DNA of 64,000 bases from Ferdinandcohnia sp036965045 (lineage in GTDB: Bacteria; Bacillota; Bacilli; Bacillales; Bacillaceae_L). The notes below the pieces were generated by a model, which saw nothing but the letters and a program-made list of their open reading frames with translations, did no database searches and was not told where the DNA came from. Shown in pieces: positions 8,839 through 18,038 of this stretch. Location: contig NZ_JBALOV010000013.1 of NCBI RefSeq assembly GCF_036965045.1, positions 62,001 to 126,000 of the forward strand, written 5' to 3'. Both the position numbers and the translations under genes were made by a program. Each line of letters opens with the position of its first letter. Within the stretch, counting starts at the first letter, position 1.

Positions 8839-9210
8839 ATGAAGCCAAATAAGAATAAGCATATTATTTCAACTCGAAGGATTTATGACAGGAAAACAAC
8901 ATTTTCTCATGTACTAGTCAGTATTCCATTAATAAAATCTTCTAATGATGTACGTAAAACTGAAGTATATCAGTACAATACTTTATCAGATGGAGTTAAA
9001 TCAACCTATACAAATGAAGATGAACTTAAAGAATATGGGGAACGTGGTATTTTGGACCCAAATTCAGTTTCATTTATTAATCTGTTTATAAATGGGGTTT
9101 TGCAACCACCTAATACGTACGAAATTAAAAAAGGATATCTGCGTTTAAATACAATAGATGTTCCCCTAAAAAACACACCTATAATCATTCAATTCATTAC
9201 AATTTATTAG
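8839..9210 (+). CDS. DUF4183 domain protein
   Basis: The 123-residue product carries the DUF4183 pattern: a strand-rich core with VSFINLFINGVLQPPNTYEIK and LKNTPIIIQFI at the end. DUF4183 proteins occur in spore-forming bacilli and are often near exosporium or collagen-like proteins. AGGTGG precedes the ATG at 8839; an in-frame GTG nine bases upstream overlaps the ribosome site and is less likely. It converges with a second DUF4183 gene 25 bases away. Confidence 0.7.
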   Translation: MKPNKNKHIISTRRIYDRKTTFSHVLVSIPLIKSSNDVRKTEVYQYNTLSDGVKSTYTNEDELKEYGERGILDPNSVSFINLFINGVLQPPNTYEIKKGYLRLNTIDVPLKNTPIIIQFITIY

Positions 9211-9235
9211 TTATATAACTGTTCGAATATTCTTT

Positions 9236-9619
9236 TTATGTTGCAACATCTGTTGTTGATGCTGGTGAGAAATTAACTACTTCTAAAACAACAGGTGTAC
9301 CTGCTAAGATTGGCTCTCCTCCAGCAGGAACATTAATGACTAAGGATCCAACAGTTGTAGCACCAGGTGTATATGTTGTAATCCCTTCCATTTGTAACAC
9401 ACCATTAATATTAACATTATAGTAACTGTTATCTGTTGCAAGGGCAGGAAGAGTAGTTGCAGCTGCACCAGTATCATCAAAAAAAGAAGCTGTATCAATT
9501 GTCAGTGCAGAACCGGTAGCTGTTTCACCAGTAGTTACATGAAAAAACTTTTCTGTATCAGGTCCAATTGTTGTTACGGTAGCTGCGTTTACTTGAAGTT
9601 TCATCAGCTGTAAAGCCAT
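9236..9619 (-). CDS. DUF4183 domain protein, second copy
   Basis: The 127-residue protein has the same plan as its neighbour: NSYYNVNINGVLQMEGITTY aligns with the NLFINGVLQPPNTYEI motif. A strand-rich end (PILAGTPVVLEVVNF) follows. It is Thr/Ala-rich, as seen in proteins of the spore surface. AAAGGGGGTC five bases upstream fixes the ATG at 9619, which drops 12 codons from the longest frame. The two genes converge. Confidence 0.7.
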   Translation of the reverse strand: MALQLMKLQVNAATVTTIGPDTEKFFHVTTGETATGSALTIDTASFFDDTGAAATTLPALATDNSYYNVNINGVLQMEGITTYTPGATTVGSLVINVPAGGEPILAGTPVVLEVVNFSPASTTDVAT

Positions 9620-9785
9620 GGAATGACCCCCTTTTACGATTAATAATATTTGCATAGTATGAAACCTCTTAGGAGTTGCTTGGATATATGCATTAATAAT
9701 CTTTATTTAATCAATAAAAAGGGCATTTTAATGAGTCATTTCTTTTTTTAAGTTATCCTTTTTTACTCGATTTTAATGATTTAAT

Positions 9786-9830
9786 AAACAAAAAACCTGC
9801 ATGAAATCAAGTGTTTCCATACAGGTTTTA
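9786..9830 (-). terminator. Terminator of the helicase-nuclease gene
   Basis: AAAACCTGTATGG pairs with CATGCAGGTTTTT on the minus strand, followed by a T-rich run. It lies just beyond the repeat copy that follows the stop at 9864. Confidence 0.65.
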
Positions 9831-9832
9831 CC

Positions 9833-9862
9833 TGGGACAGTAAACCTGTCCCTCTGTCCCAA
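9833..9862 (-). repeat. GGGACAG-type dispersed palindromic repeat, copy 4 (best copy)
   Basis: On the minus strand it reads TTTGGGACAGAGGGACAGG, then TTTACTGTCCCA. It has two tandem GGGACAG units, the second forming a perfect 7-bp stem with CTGTCCC around GTTTA. It starts directly after the TAG of the helicase gene. Confidence 0.8.
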
Positions 9863-9863
9863 A

Positions 9864-12800
9864 CTACATCATCTGCTTTATTTTTACCAAATACTTTTCT
9901 TTTTCCAGAATTTCTTTTATTAACTGATCGACTTTTTCTAATTCAGAGCTTGGGTCCTTCCACCAGTTTCTGCTCCAGATGCGGTGGATGGTCCAGCCTT
10001 TGCTTTCAAGGAATTTTTGACGATATACATCTCTTTCCTTGGCGGATGGCGAACTATGGTACATCGCGCCATCGCATTCAATTCCTAAGATATACTTTGA
10101 TTCATTTTCGGGATGGACAACTGCTAAATCAATCCGGTAACTAGACATACCTACTTGAGTATCGACTTTATATCCTAAATCGGTTAACTGTTCATACACC
10201 TGAGTTTCAAAAGGTGAATCAAAATGGAGAGCCTTTTCTTGGCGTTGTGTGTTCATCTCTACATTCAACTCTGAGAGTACTGCTTCGATTTTTTCTTTTT
10301 GTAGATTCGAAACAGCTTGGGCATACTCTAAATAGCTTTTAAAAAACTTCGGTCCCACGTTTTTCGTTTTCGAGACATCCAGTTCATTTGGTTCAATACT
10401 TGAAATAACATAGATTGCTTCTTTTGAACGAGTAACAGCCACATTTAAGCGGTTTTCTCCTCCCTGTTGCCCTAAGGGACCAAATCGATTGTATACCCTG
10501 CCATTTTCAGCTTTAGCATACCCGACCGAAAAGATGATAATATCTCGTTCATCACCTTGTACGTTTTCGATATTTTTCACAAAGATTTGTTCATCCAACT
10601 CTTTCCCCATCACCTGATCATACAAAGTATTGAATTCAGCATCTTCTTCCGCCAACTTATCAATATAATCGAGAATTTTATCCTGTTGTTTTGAGTTAAA
10701 CGTAATAATCCCAATTGACTTATTTGCGTCTTTTTGAAGTAATTCCTTCAATAATAACACGACTTCTTTTGCCTCAACTTCATTACATTGATTGATCCAC
10801 TTGCCATCTACTTTTCGCCATTGGATAGCAGCTGGTTTTTTTAGATGTTCAACGTTTGGCGCGATTTGAATATTGCCATTATAGTAGGCATGGTTAGAAA
10901 AATGTATCAATTCTTCCGACTTTGACCGATAATGCCATTGCAGCATTTTACTTGGGAATACTCGTTTTGTAAGATTTAACAGACTTTCCGATTCAACGAG
11001 ATCGTCTTCATCCACATCATCTTCATCAATTTGGATACTTCCCTTAAATAAATTACTGGGCGGTAATTGTTTTTCATCCCCTGCAATAACGACTTTTGAA
11101 GCCCTGTAAACAGATGGAATGCCATTTTCAACCGTTAGCTGGGATGCTTCATCAAAAATAACAAGATCAAACAGATTCTTCCCTAATGGAAAAATAGCCG
11201 ACGAAGTCTCAGGTGAAACAAGCCAAACTGGAAGTACATCTAATAAACCCGTTAGCGCATATTTATTAACGAGTTTTCGAACAGGCCAAATCTGCCTTTT
11301 CTTTCCCGTTTGGTAAATGATGTCTTTAATGGCTTTGGAATGCTGCACCTTCACTTCACCAAGTGCTTTTATTAAACGATTTTGCAGGACTTTAGCTGAA
11401 AGTGCCTTCTTTTCTTCTAAAAGTTCATTGAATCTTGTTCGCAATCGCTGAAAGCTTTCCGTTCCAATCTTTGTAAGTTCTGGATGCTTTCGTTCAATTT
11501 CATCAATCCAGTAAATGTAGGTCGATTGCTTTGTATGCTCAACCCACTGTTTCGCTAACTCTCGGTGGAGCTGGTCCTTGCTTTTATCCTTTAATTCCTC
11601 GATGAGAGATTTAATTAAAGGCAGACTCTCGTCATAGATTCTGTCCATATTTCGAAGGTCTTCAAAATCTTGAATTACATATTCCTGTTGCTTTTGAAAT
11701 TCGGACAGTGGAATATCACCTTTTGAGATTTGGTCCTTATACCTTTGTAATTTCTCCTCTTTAAAATAAGGAGATAACTGTTTTATATCATTTGTCATGT
11801 TAGTTGACACTTGTGATAGCTCATAGAGAATTCGTAAGCTCTCCTTTAGCTTTGGCCACTCGGTGGAAGATAATCCTTTAAATTTGTCACCTTCAATTAA
11901 TTCTTCGACAATTGTTTTTCCTGTAAAAGAGGTCCACCACCAAAGTCTGAGTTTTTGGAGCGTCTTTTTCTCCTGGGGGTTTAGGTCCTCATAGATTTTC
12001 TCCAGCTTTCCGCCGACCTCCCAGCTATACTCTGGTGTAATACCCTCTTGGCCAAAATGGTTGAGATAGGAAATGCTCTTTTCAGCTTTTTCAGAGACCT
12101 TCTTGAGGACTTCTACAATGGTTAATCGATCCTTTATTTCTAGCATAGCAAAGGATTTACGGTCTTTTAGAGGATAATTATCCTGTCCAAACCGACTGAA
12201 ATAATTTCCATAGGAAAGAACTGTTGTTAATACGTCATCTAAATTATTCTTATTTAAATAATTAATGACATTTGTCAAATTAAGAATGACTTCCTGCTGG
12301 TTGACTGGTTTCCCAAGACCATATAGGTCATATGCCCGGAACCCATGAGGCTGTGTTTCATATAGCCCTTTGGCAATCGCGTTCAGTTCATCTTCGCACT
12401 TTTCAATTTTATGAGATAATTGTTCGTATTCCACTTCTAAATCTTGGACAAACTCATCTTTAACCAAACGATTATGGAGCTTTCGATAAAGAGAAGTTCG
12501 ATCCGTTTTTTCATCATGTAAAAGACTTACACTCGCAGATAGCCCAAGACTATCGAGTCTTTGATACACAACATCTAATGCTGCGCGTTTTTGACAGACT
12601 AATAAAACTTTCTTTTTATCGGCAATTGCATTTGCTATGATGTTGACAATGACCTGTGACTTTCCGGTACCAGGTGGCCCATGGACGACTAAGCCATCTA
12701 TATGTTCGATCGAATTGATGATTTCCTCTTGTGAAGCATCCGTGTCGAGTACAAAGAACTTTTCCTTTTCCATTTTAGGAGCTGTTTTTGTAAACCTTTC

Positions 12801-13643
12801 CCCCATTTCGAAATTGTCAGAGGTAAAGGTAGAACCTTCATCCCCAACACTCATTAATTCCCCGGCCAAGCCCAAATCCGAAACACCCGCTTCCACTTGT
12901 AGAAGGAAGTCTTCATAGTCTTTTAAAATAGCAGAGTTTCCTTGTGGAAAATGACCGAGAATTGCGTAATTGTCTAATTGAAACTCACCTTTTTTAAACT
13001 TCGGGATGAGTTCAGTTGTAAGATTATTAAACGATTCTAACTCAGGAGAATTCGACCAATTGATGTTAACATTGTATTTTTTCAACCATGTTAACCAACC
13101 TAGAAAATCTATTTCTGTTGATTGCCCGACAGCCTCGTCATACATTTCATCGGGGACAGTCAGATTACTCAATTTTTGCATCGCTAAAAAGAGCGGACGA
13201 TTTAACATCGGCTCTGAGTCTTCCATGGGGTGAAGTACCCATTTAGTACCAAGTTCCTTTACTCGTTCTAATTTAACATGATGTAGAAATAAGGGTGCTC
13301 GTATGTATGTCCCGTCTAACATGGCTCCACTTATGAATGGATATCCAATATATAGATCATATAACCCTGTTTCATCTTCGATCCCTTTTAAATTACGATA
13401 AAGAGTAGTCAATTTCCCCGACAGATTCAGTGATTCTTCGTCTCTCACATTCTGTTTCACGAGTTCAATTTGTCGTTTGTTTCTAATAACGGCCTCCAGT
13501 ATATCCAGAGGATTTTTATTAATTTTCGTTACTTCATTCAAATCAAAATTCCATTTGTTATACACCTTAAGCATGCGAATCGATCGATTTCGTCGACTAA
13601 TGTCATTCAATCTATCCTTTAAAACCGTTAATTTTTCTTTCAA
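9864..13643 (-). CDS. DUF4011-helicase-nuclease protein (Vsr-like C-terminus)
   Basis: The 1259-residue protein begins with LKDRLNDISRRNRS, the DUF4011-type N-terminus. A superfamily 1 helicase core follows: Walker A (HGPPGTGKSQ, near residue 320), Walker B (LVIFDEASQL, near 825), AGDEKQLPPSN, then ENVQGDERD and LNVAVTRSKEA motifs in the second RecA half. The last 100 residues hold RIDLAVVHPEN, GIECDGAMYHSS and WSRNWWKDP, a Vsr/MTES_1575-type endonuclease fold. A DUF4011-helicase-Vsr architecture has been reported as a stand-alone antiphage system (hhe). Start is TTG at 13643, eight bases after AAGGTGATC. No partner defence gene is adjacent. Confidence 0.8.
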   Translation of the reverse strand: MKEKLTVLKDRLNDISRRNRSIRMLKVYNKWNFDLNEVTKINKNPLDILEAVIRNKRQIELVKQNVRDEESLNLSGKLTTLYRNLKGIEDETGLYDLYIGYPFISGAMLDGTYIRAPLFLHHVKLERVKELGTKWVLHPMEDSEPMLNRPLFLAMQKLSNLTVPDEMYDEAVGQSTEIDFLGWLTWLKKYNVNINWSNSPELESFNNLTTELIPKFKKGEFQLDNYAILGHFPQGNSAILKDYEDFLLQVEAGVSDLGLAGELMSVGDEGSTFTSDNFEMGERFTKTAPKMEKEKFFVLDTDASQEEIINSIEHIDGLVVHGPPGTGKSQVIVNIIANAIADKKKVLLVCQKRAALDVVYQRLDSLGLSASVSLLHDEKTDRTSLYRKLHNRLVKDEFVQDLEVEYEQLSHKIEKCEDELNAIAKGLYETQPHGFRAYDLYGLGKPVNQQEVILNLTNVINYLNKNNLDDVLTTVLSYGNYFSRFGQDNYPLKDRKSFAMLEIKDRLTIVEVLKKVSEKAEKSISYLNHFGQEGITPEYSWEVGGKLEKIYEDLNPQEKKTLQKLRLWWWTSFTGKTIVEELIEGDKFKGLSSTEWPKLKESLRILYELSQVSTNMTNDIKQLSPYFKEEKLQRYKDQISKGDIPLSEFQKQQEYVIQDFEDLRNMDRIYDESLPLIKSLIEELKDKSKDQLHRELAKQWVEHTKQSTYIYWIDEIERKHPELTKIGTESFQRLRTRFNELLEEKKALSAKVLQNRLIKALGEVKVQHSKAIKDIIYQTGKKRQIWPVRKLVNKYALTGLLDVLPVWLVSPETSSAIFPLGKNLFDLVIFDEASQLTVENGIPSVYRASKVVIAGDEKQLPPSNLFKGSIQIDEDDVDEDDLVESESLLNLTKRVFPSKMLQWHYRSKSEELIHFSNHAYYNGNIQIAPNVEHLKKPAAIQWRKVDGKWINQCNEVEAKEVVLLLKELLQKDANKSIGIITFNSKQQDKILDYIDKLAEEDAEFNTLYDQVMGKELDEQIFVKNIENVQGDERDIIIFSVGYAKAENGRVYNRFGPLGQQGGENRLNVAVTRSKEAIYVISSIEPNELDVSKTKNVGPKFFKSYLEYAQAVSNLQKEKIEAVLSELNVEMNTQRQEKALHFDSPFETQVYEQLTDLGYKVDTQVGMSSYRIDLAVVHPENESKYILGIECDGAMYHSSPSAKERDVYRQKFLESKGWTIHRIWSRNWWKDPSSELEKVDQLIKEILEKEKYLVKIKQMM

Positions 13644-13812
13644 TTTAGATCACCTTATTTTTCTGTTCGTTCGAATACATAGTTTCATTATATACTTCTT
13701 TGTGCAAGAATATTTCAATAATGAAGGGAAATTGTGGTTTCTCTAATATGTACACTTATAAGGGCACTTCCTTTTGTTAAAAGTCAAATTATATTTGTGA
13801 AGTAGTCGTAAA

Positions 13813-13860
13813 ACAAAATAAAGGGGCAAATTAGTTTCCTAATTGCACCTTTATTTTGTT
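13813..13860 (-). terminator. Terminator of the 13951-14523 gene (long stem)
   Basis: The arms AACAAAATAAAGGTGCAATTAG and CTAATTTGCCCCTTTATTTT form a stem of about 20 bp with one mismatch on the minus strand, around a GAAA loop. TTGTTTT follows. The inner part is nearly identical to the hairpin at 19894-19932. The remaining 13644-13812 stretch holds only the helicase promoter region. Confidence 0.7.
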
Positions 13861-13950
13861 CTTTTCAGAACTGTGGGTCAGTGTCACATTGTCCCTGTGG
13901 ATAAAATTATTTAAAAAGTAGGGGCAATTTTAATGTCATGGTCTTATCCA

Positions 13951-14523
13951 TTAACATAGAATAGTTGAAGGAGGGTGATTAAAGGATATCAACAAGCATG
14001 TTTGTGAATCTTTGCTGTGAATTATGTAGGTTAGCAAATATGCAAAATGAGTTATGATTTTTATGTATTTATTAAGAACATGTTTTCGGACAAGCATAAC
14101 CCAAAATTTACCAATAGTCTTCCTTCGTTCAATCTGATTTGCAACAGAATACGATTTGATTAATATTACGCCTATTAGAAAAGCAATAACGAAACCAAGC
14201 ATGCCTAGTGCACCAACCCATCCAATCGTAAATGTAAGAAAAAATACATAGCAAAAACCAACCAAGATGATTGCAATCGGAACGTTATACGGAAATAAGC
14301 GTTTCCAGCCTTTGGCTAATAAAGCAGAACTTATTAGTATGACAATCGAGATAATAATATGAAGTGAACCCCATCGGAATCCTATACTAGACCCCGCATC
14401 CTCAACTAAGCTAGGTTGATGGTTAAGATCATAAAGTGTAGTATAACTTGTAATAACCGCCATGAGTATTACAAGAATGAAAATAGTCCAGTTTATTGCT
14501 CTCATGTAATCTTTTTTGTTCAT
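13951..14523 (-). CDS. Small integral membrane protein
   Basis: The first 135 residues form four membrane helices (TIFILVILMAVITS, LHIIISIVILISSALLA, VPIAIILVGFCYVFFLTFTI, LGMLGFVIAFLIGVILI) ending in a basic NQIERRKTIGKFW. The last 50 residues are compositionally different (HPPSTILC end). They may be read-through after an ancestral stop was lost or shifted. AGGGGAG precedes ATG. I do not recognise the family. Confidence 0.55.
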   Translation of the reverse strand: MNKKDYMRAINWTIFILVILMAVITSYTTLYDLNHQPSLVEDAGSSIGFRWGSLHIIISIVILISSALLAKGWKRLFPYNVPIAIILVGFCYVFFLTFTIGWVGALGMLGFVIAFLIGVILIKSYSVANQIERRKTIGKFWVMLVRKHVLNKYIKIITHFAYLLTYIIHSKDSQTCLLISFNHPPSTILC

Positions 14524-14611
14524 TTGATCTCCCCTCAGTTCAATGTAGATTATTGGTTCTACCTATCAAACCCCCATTTTAAACAAGAAATACATTATCT
14601 AAGCATCCCGT

Positions 14612-14815
14612 TTACGTAGTTGCTGGTTCCGGAAAGTAAAAGCTATATACACCCATTATAATTAGAAAAAAAAGGATCACAGATAAGAAAACTAAAATAG
14701 TAATCCCTACTTTGTTGTTATTTTTTTTGAAATTCATAAATAAAAAATAAAAGATCAAAGCATAAACGAATAACGGCACAATCAGGGGTATAGCTAATTG
14801 CATAAGACTCTCCAA
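14612..14815 (-). CDS. Small two-helix membrane protein
   Basis: The 67-residue product has two hydrophobic helices (LIVPLFVYALIFYFLFM and ITILVFLSVILFFLIIMGVY) joined by a basic Asn/Lys loop. AAGGAGAT eight bases upstream of a TTG codon sets the start. An in-frame ATG four codons later is the alternative. The family is not recognised. Confidence 0.6.
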   Translation of the reverse strand: MESLMQLAIPLIVPLFVYALIFYFLFMNFKKNNNKVGITILVFLSVILFFLIIMGVYSFYFPEPATT

Positions 14816-14973
14816 GCTTCCATCTCCTTATAATCTAATATGTACCTATTCAACAAAAGTGTCATATTTCCCTTGTTTATTATCCATTTCTTTTCCATCT
14901 TTTTTACTACACTTGATATGCTAGTTTAATAGAGGTATGTTAAATTTATCCTTAATATATTGGAGGGAGATAC

Positions 14974-15597
14974 GTGGATTATATAACTGTCATATCTTTT
15001 TTAGGTGCTGCAATTGTACTTACGATTATGCCAGGGCCAGATAATTTATTCACTCTAGCACAGAGTATAGCTAAAGGCAAAAATGCAGGGATCTTTACGA
15101 CACTTGGGCTTTGCACAGGATTGTTGGTACATATTTCAGCTGCGACAATAGGAATTTCAGCGGTGATTTACAAGTCCGCTTTTGCGTTCACTGTCGTAAA
15201 ATATGCAGGAGCTGCATATTTATTATTCTTAGCAGTTAAATCTTTCCGAGAAAAAGCTTCAAGTTTAACCCTAAATAGCGCGGACATATTAGACTACAAA
15301 TCTTTATACAAAAAAGGGGTTATTATGAACCTATTAAATCCAAAAGTATCTTTGTTTTTCCTAGCTTTCTTCCCACAGTTTATTAATTATGAAAGTGGAC
15401 AGGTTTCGATTCAAATGCTTGTTTACGGTCTTCTATTTCTAGTCCAGACTTTAGTGATTTTTTCTTTAATCAGTATCTTTGCTGGGAAAGTTGGTAACTT
15501 CATACGTAAAAATCCAACCCTCTCTAAGAAAATTAACTATATTCAAGGGTCACTATTCACCCTCATTGGACTAAAAATTATCTTTAGCGAGAAATGA
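14974..15597 (+). CDS. LysE/RhtB family amino-acid exporter
   Basis: The 207-residue membrane protein has six predicted helices and the family signature near the N-terminus (IVLTIMPGPDNLFTLAQSI). A conserved NLLNPKVSLFFLAFFPQF lies in the middle. Members export amino acids or related small molecules. The start is GTG at 14974, with GGAGGGAG upstream. It is the first gene of a possible pair with the PhzF gene 50 bases downstream. Confidence 0.85.
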   Translation: MDYITVISFLGAAIVLTIMPGPDNLFTLAQSIAKGKNAGIFTTLGLCTGLLVHISAATIGISAVIYKSAFAFTVVKYAGAAYLLFLAVKSFREKASSLTLNSADILDYKSLYKKGVIMNLLNPKVSLFFLAFFPQFINYESGQVSIQMLVYGLLFLVQTLVIFSLISIFAGKVGNFIRKNPTLSKKINYIQGSLFTLIGLKIIFSEK

Positions 15598-15647
15598 TTG
15601 TTTTATAATTTAATAAATAGTTTCGTGCTATTAATCTAGGAGGCAAA

Positions 15648-16430
15648 ATGATGAAATATTATGTAGTTGATGCATTTGCAGAAAAAGTGTTCGAGGGAAA
15701 TCCCGCTGGTGTTTGTGTTATGGAGGAATGGCCATCTGATGAAACGATGCAAAAGATTGCGATGGAAAACAATCTTTCCGAAACGGCATTTGCTGTAAAA
15801 GGTGCTGAAAGCTACAAGCTTAGATGGTTTACACCTGGAGGAGAAGTTAACCTTTGTGGACACGCAACATTGGCGACGGCCTTTGTGATTATGAACTATT
15901 ATGAAAAACAATTAGAAACCGTCCAATTTGAGACGATGAGTGGTCAATTAATTGTAAATAAGACTGATGATTTGTATGAACTGGATTTCCCAACTGTTCC
16001 TTCAAAACAGATTCCTCTTACTGAACAGATCATTGATGCTTTGGGAACCACACCAGTCGATTCTTATCTGAATAGAGATTTCCTATTTGTACTAGATTCA
16101 GTAGAAGCAGTTAAAAATTTTCGCCCTGACTTTTCAAAACTTGAACAATTGCCAGAGGGACTTGGAGTAATAATAACTGCAAAGTCAAAAGAGGTTGATT
16201 TTGTTTCAAGAGCATTTTTCCCAAAATTAAAAGTAAATGAAGACCCAGTATGTGGTTCTGCACACTGCGGTTTAATACCATACTGGGCAGAAAAACTACA
16301 AAAACGTGAAATGGTCGCTCGACATTTATCCGACAGAGGCGGCACACTCTATTGTAAGTATGAGGACACACGGGTAAAAATAGCCGGAAAAGCAGCCATC
16401 TATTTAATCGGAGAAATAAATGTTAAATAG
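15648..16430 (+). CDS. PhzF family isomerase-like protein
   Basis: The 260-residue protein has the two-lobed diaminopimelate-epimerase-like fold of PhzF. It shows VDAFAEKVFEGNPAGVC at the start, NLSETAFAV with the catalytic Glu, and RWFTPGGEVNLCGHATLA. The second lobe repeats the plan (NEDPVCGSAHCGLIPYW). Natural substrates of most PhzF-like proteins are unknown. AGGAGG precedes ATG ATG. Being next to an amino-acid exporter hints at amino-acid-derived metabolism, without proof. Confidence 0.85.
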   Translation: MMKYYVVDAFAEKVFEGNPAGVCVMEEWPSDETMQKIAMENNLSETAFAVKGAESYKLRWFTPGGEVNLCGHATLATAFVIMNYYEKQLETVQFETMSGQLIVNKTDDLYELDFPTVPSKQIPLTEQIIDALGTTPVDSYLNRDFLFVLDSVEAVKNFRPDFSKLEQLPEGLGVIITAKSKEVDFVSRAFFPKLKVNEDPVCGSAHCGLIPYWAEKLQKREMVARHLSDRGGTLYCKYEDTRVKIAGKAAIYLIGEINVK

Positions 16431-16477
16431 CTGTGCTGTGAGATCTACATTTTTAAATTTCTTCCTTACACATATAG

Positions 16478-16501
16478 CCCTGTTCTAATTATAGGACAGG
16501 G
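16478..16501. terminator. Hairpin between convergent genes
   Basis: CCCTGTTCTA and TAGGACAGGG form a 10-base stem with one mismatch. It sits between the convergent phzF-like and VOC genes. No clear T-run follows, so terminator function is only probable. Confidence 0.45.
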
Positions 16502-16571
16502 TAAATGTAATTGATCTCAATCTATTGAAATTAAACAAAAAAATAAATGCAGAGTTCCTTCAGTTTAGATA

Positions 16572-16958
16572 TTAATTATTATGAGCGATTTGAATAAGGT
16601 TACCGCATGTATCGTCGAGAACAGCTATTGTGACTGCACCCGCATTTGTCGGCTCTTTGGTAAATATTACACCAAGTTTCTTTAATCGTTCGTACTCTTG
16701 GTGAACATCTGTAACACCAAACATGGTTGCTGGTATCCCTTCAGTAAAGATCTTCTTTTGATAATCTTGTGCAGCTGGATGTACATTTGGTTCGAGTAAA
16801 AGCTCCGGACCTTCTGGATCCTCGCGGGAAACCAGCGTTATCCACCTAAATTCGCCCATGGGAACATCATGTTTCTTTACAAAGCCTAGTTTTTCAGAAT
16901 AAAACGCCAGTGCTTTATCTTGATCTTCTACGAATAAACTGGTAACAATGATTTTCAT
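16572..16958 (-). CDS. VOC family protein (glyoxalase/bleomycin-resistance fold)
   Basis: The 128-residue, single-unit VOC protein has two beta-alpha-beta-beta-beta modules. Module 1 is VTSLFVEDQDKALAFYSEKL to ELLLEPN, and module 2 is TMFGVTDVHQEYERLKKLG to DTCGNLIQIAHN. Candidate metal ligands include Glu in LLLEP and the C-terminal Gln/His. GGAGG precedes ATG. The substrate cannot be read from sequence. Confidence 0.85.
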   Translation of the reverse strand: MKIIVTSLFVEDQDKALAFYSEKLGFVKKHDVPMGEFRWITLVSREDPEGPELLLEPNVHPAAQDYQKKIFTEGIPATMFGVTDVHQEYERLKKLGVIFTKEPTNAGAVTIAVLDDTCGNLIQIAHNN

Positions 16959-17219
16959 ACTTTTTTACCTCCAATAAACCTTCTTATGTATAATTTGTCT
17001 AAGATTTTGATATCAAAACTACTCATAAATTGTAAGAAATTCTATTACAAACATATCTTAACACTTTTTATTTGCAGTTCAAAATCGAGACATTTATAAA
17101 TAGTCATCTCTCCTTATAATCATTTACATTCTTAACACGAGAAAAATGTTTAATATTATTTTCGAAAAGAGATAATTAGTTTAATAAGTCTTTAGGTCAT
17201 TACCGCTCGTTTGCTGAAA
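16959..17219. other. Intergenic, nothing recognised
   Basis: AT-rich stretch upstream of the VOC gene. No ORF with a ribosome site, RNA motif or clear hairpin seen. Confidence 0.5.
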
Positions 17220-17370
17220 TTATTTAAAAATTTCCTCTTCCAAACTTTCAATTCTTTCTCTCAACTTTTTATTTTCTTTTTTTACCTCATACGAGTTATA
17301 AAAGGCTCCTCGCAGCAAGGGAAAACGCAAACCATGCCTATAACCAATCCATTCCAGAATCCCCCTCTAA
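17220..17370 (-). pseudogene. Possible decayed small coding sequence
   Basis: The minus strand has a frame ending with TAA at 17220-17222 that encodes a coding-like tail: RHGLRFPLLRGAFYNSYEV followed by KKENKKLRERIESLEEEIFK, a charged coiled-coil helix. AGGGGG and an ATG lie upstream, but that ATG frame stops after four codons (MDWL). A one-base frameshift would join the two into a small protein of about 43 residues. I call it a probable frameshifted remnant of an unidentified small gene. Confidence 0.3.
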
Positions 17371-17406
17371 CACTAACAAAATTAATTCTACCTTAGTGAG
17401 TAAGTT

Positions 17407-17910
17407 TTATTGTAAAGCCTTACCCATAATCACATATGGAAAATCGTTTTTGTTTGGTATAAATGGTTCTTTAACAACTACCCATTCCAATCTATGGTAC
17501 AAATTACGTGCAGAGCTATTATTTACTTGAGTAGTTAGTACAGCGGTTTTATTCGTTACTTCCTTTAGTAATTCATGAATGAGCCTTGTTCCGTTACCCT
17601 GGTTTCTATGTTTTGGATGCACAGCTAATTCAACAAACTCAAAACAATCTTGAAGCCATTTTTCATACTCGATTGGACCAAGCTCATTTGCAAGTAAATC
17701 GTGATAATATTGTCCTGCTTGTGATGAGTATCCATAGGAAAAACCAAGAATTTCCTCATTATCTGATTTCAATATATATCCCCTAAATCCGTCATAATTT
17801 ATGTGTTTTTTCAAACGTTCGATGATGGACTGATTCCACACTTCTCTATAAAGACGATCGATTGTGACCAATAAGTGTTGGTCTTTATCTATTTTTACAA
17901 CCCTTACCAC
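17407..17910 (-). CDS. GNAT family N-acetyltransferase
   Basis: The 167-residue protein has the GNAT core: FVELAVHPKHRNQGNGTRLI carries the acetyl-CoA pyrophosphate-binding R/Q-x-x-G-x-G/A motif. LTTQVNNSSARNLYHRLEWV supplies the C-terminal Tyr helix. Start is GTG at 17910, after GGAGGG. The acceptor substrate is unknown. It heads a run of four small, separately transcribed enzyme genes. Confidence 0.85.
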   Translation of the reverse strand: MVRVVKIDKDQHLLVTIDRLYREVWNQSIIERLKKHINYDGFRGYILKSDNEEILGFSYGYSSQAGQYYHDLLANELGPIEYEKWLQDCFEFVELAVHPKHRNQGNGTRLIHELLKEVTNKTAVLTTQVNNSSARNLYHRLEWVVVKEPFIPNKNDFPYVIMGKALQ

Positions 17911-18038
17911 CTTGATCCCTCCAATTTTTATCTCCTAAAATTTTCACACATAATTTGAATCATTCTTTGGAATTTGCATTATAATGGATAAGACTTTTTG
18001 TATTAATATATCCCCAAATAATGTTTCTTTTTTATATG

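Noticed and set aside
9864..13643. Defence island with restriction-modification partners
   Set aside because: The DUF4145 gene at 3718 is separated by the thi operon, and no methyltransferase, toxin or recombinase lies nearby; only the single protein can be supported.
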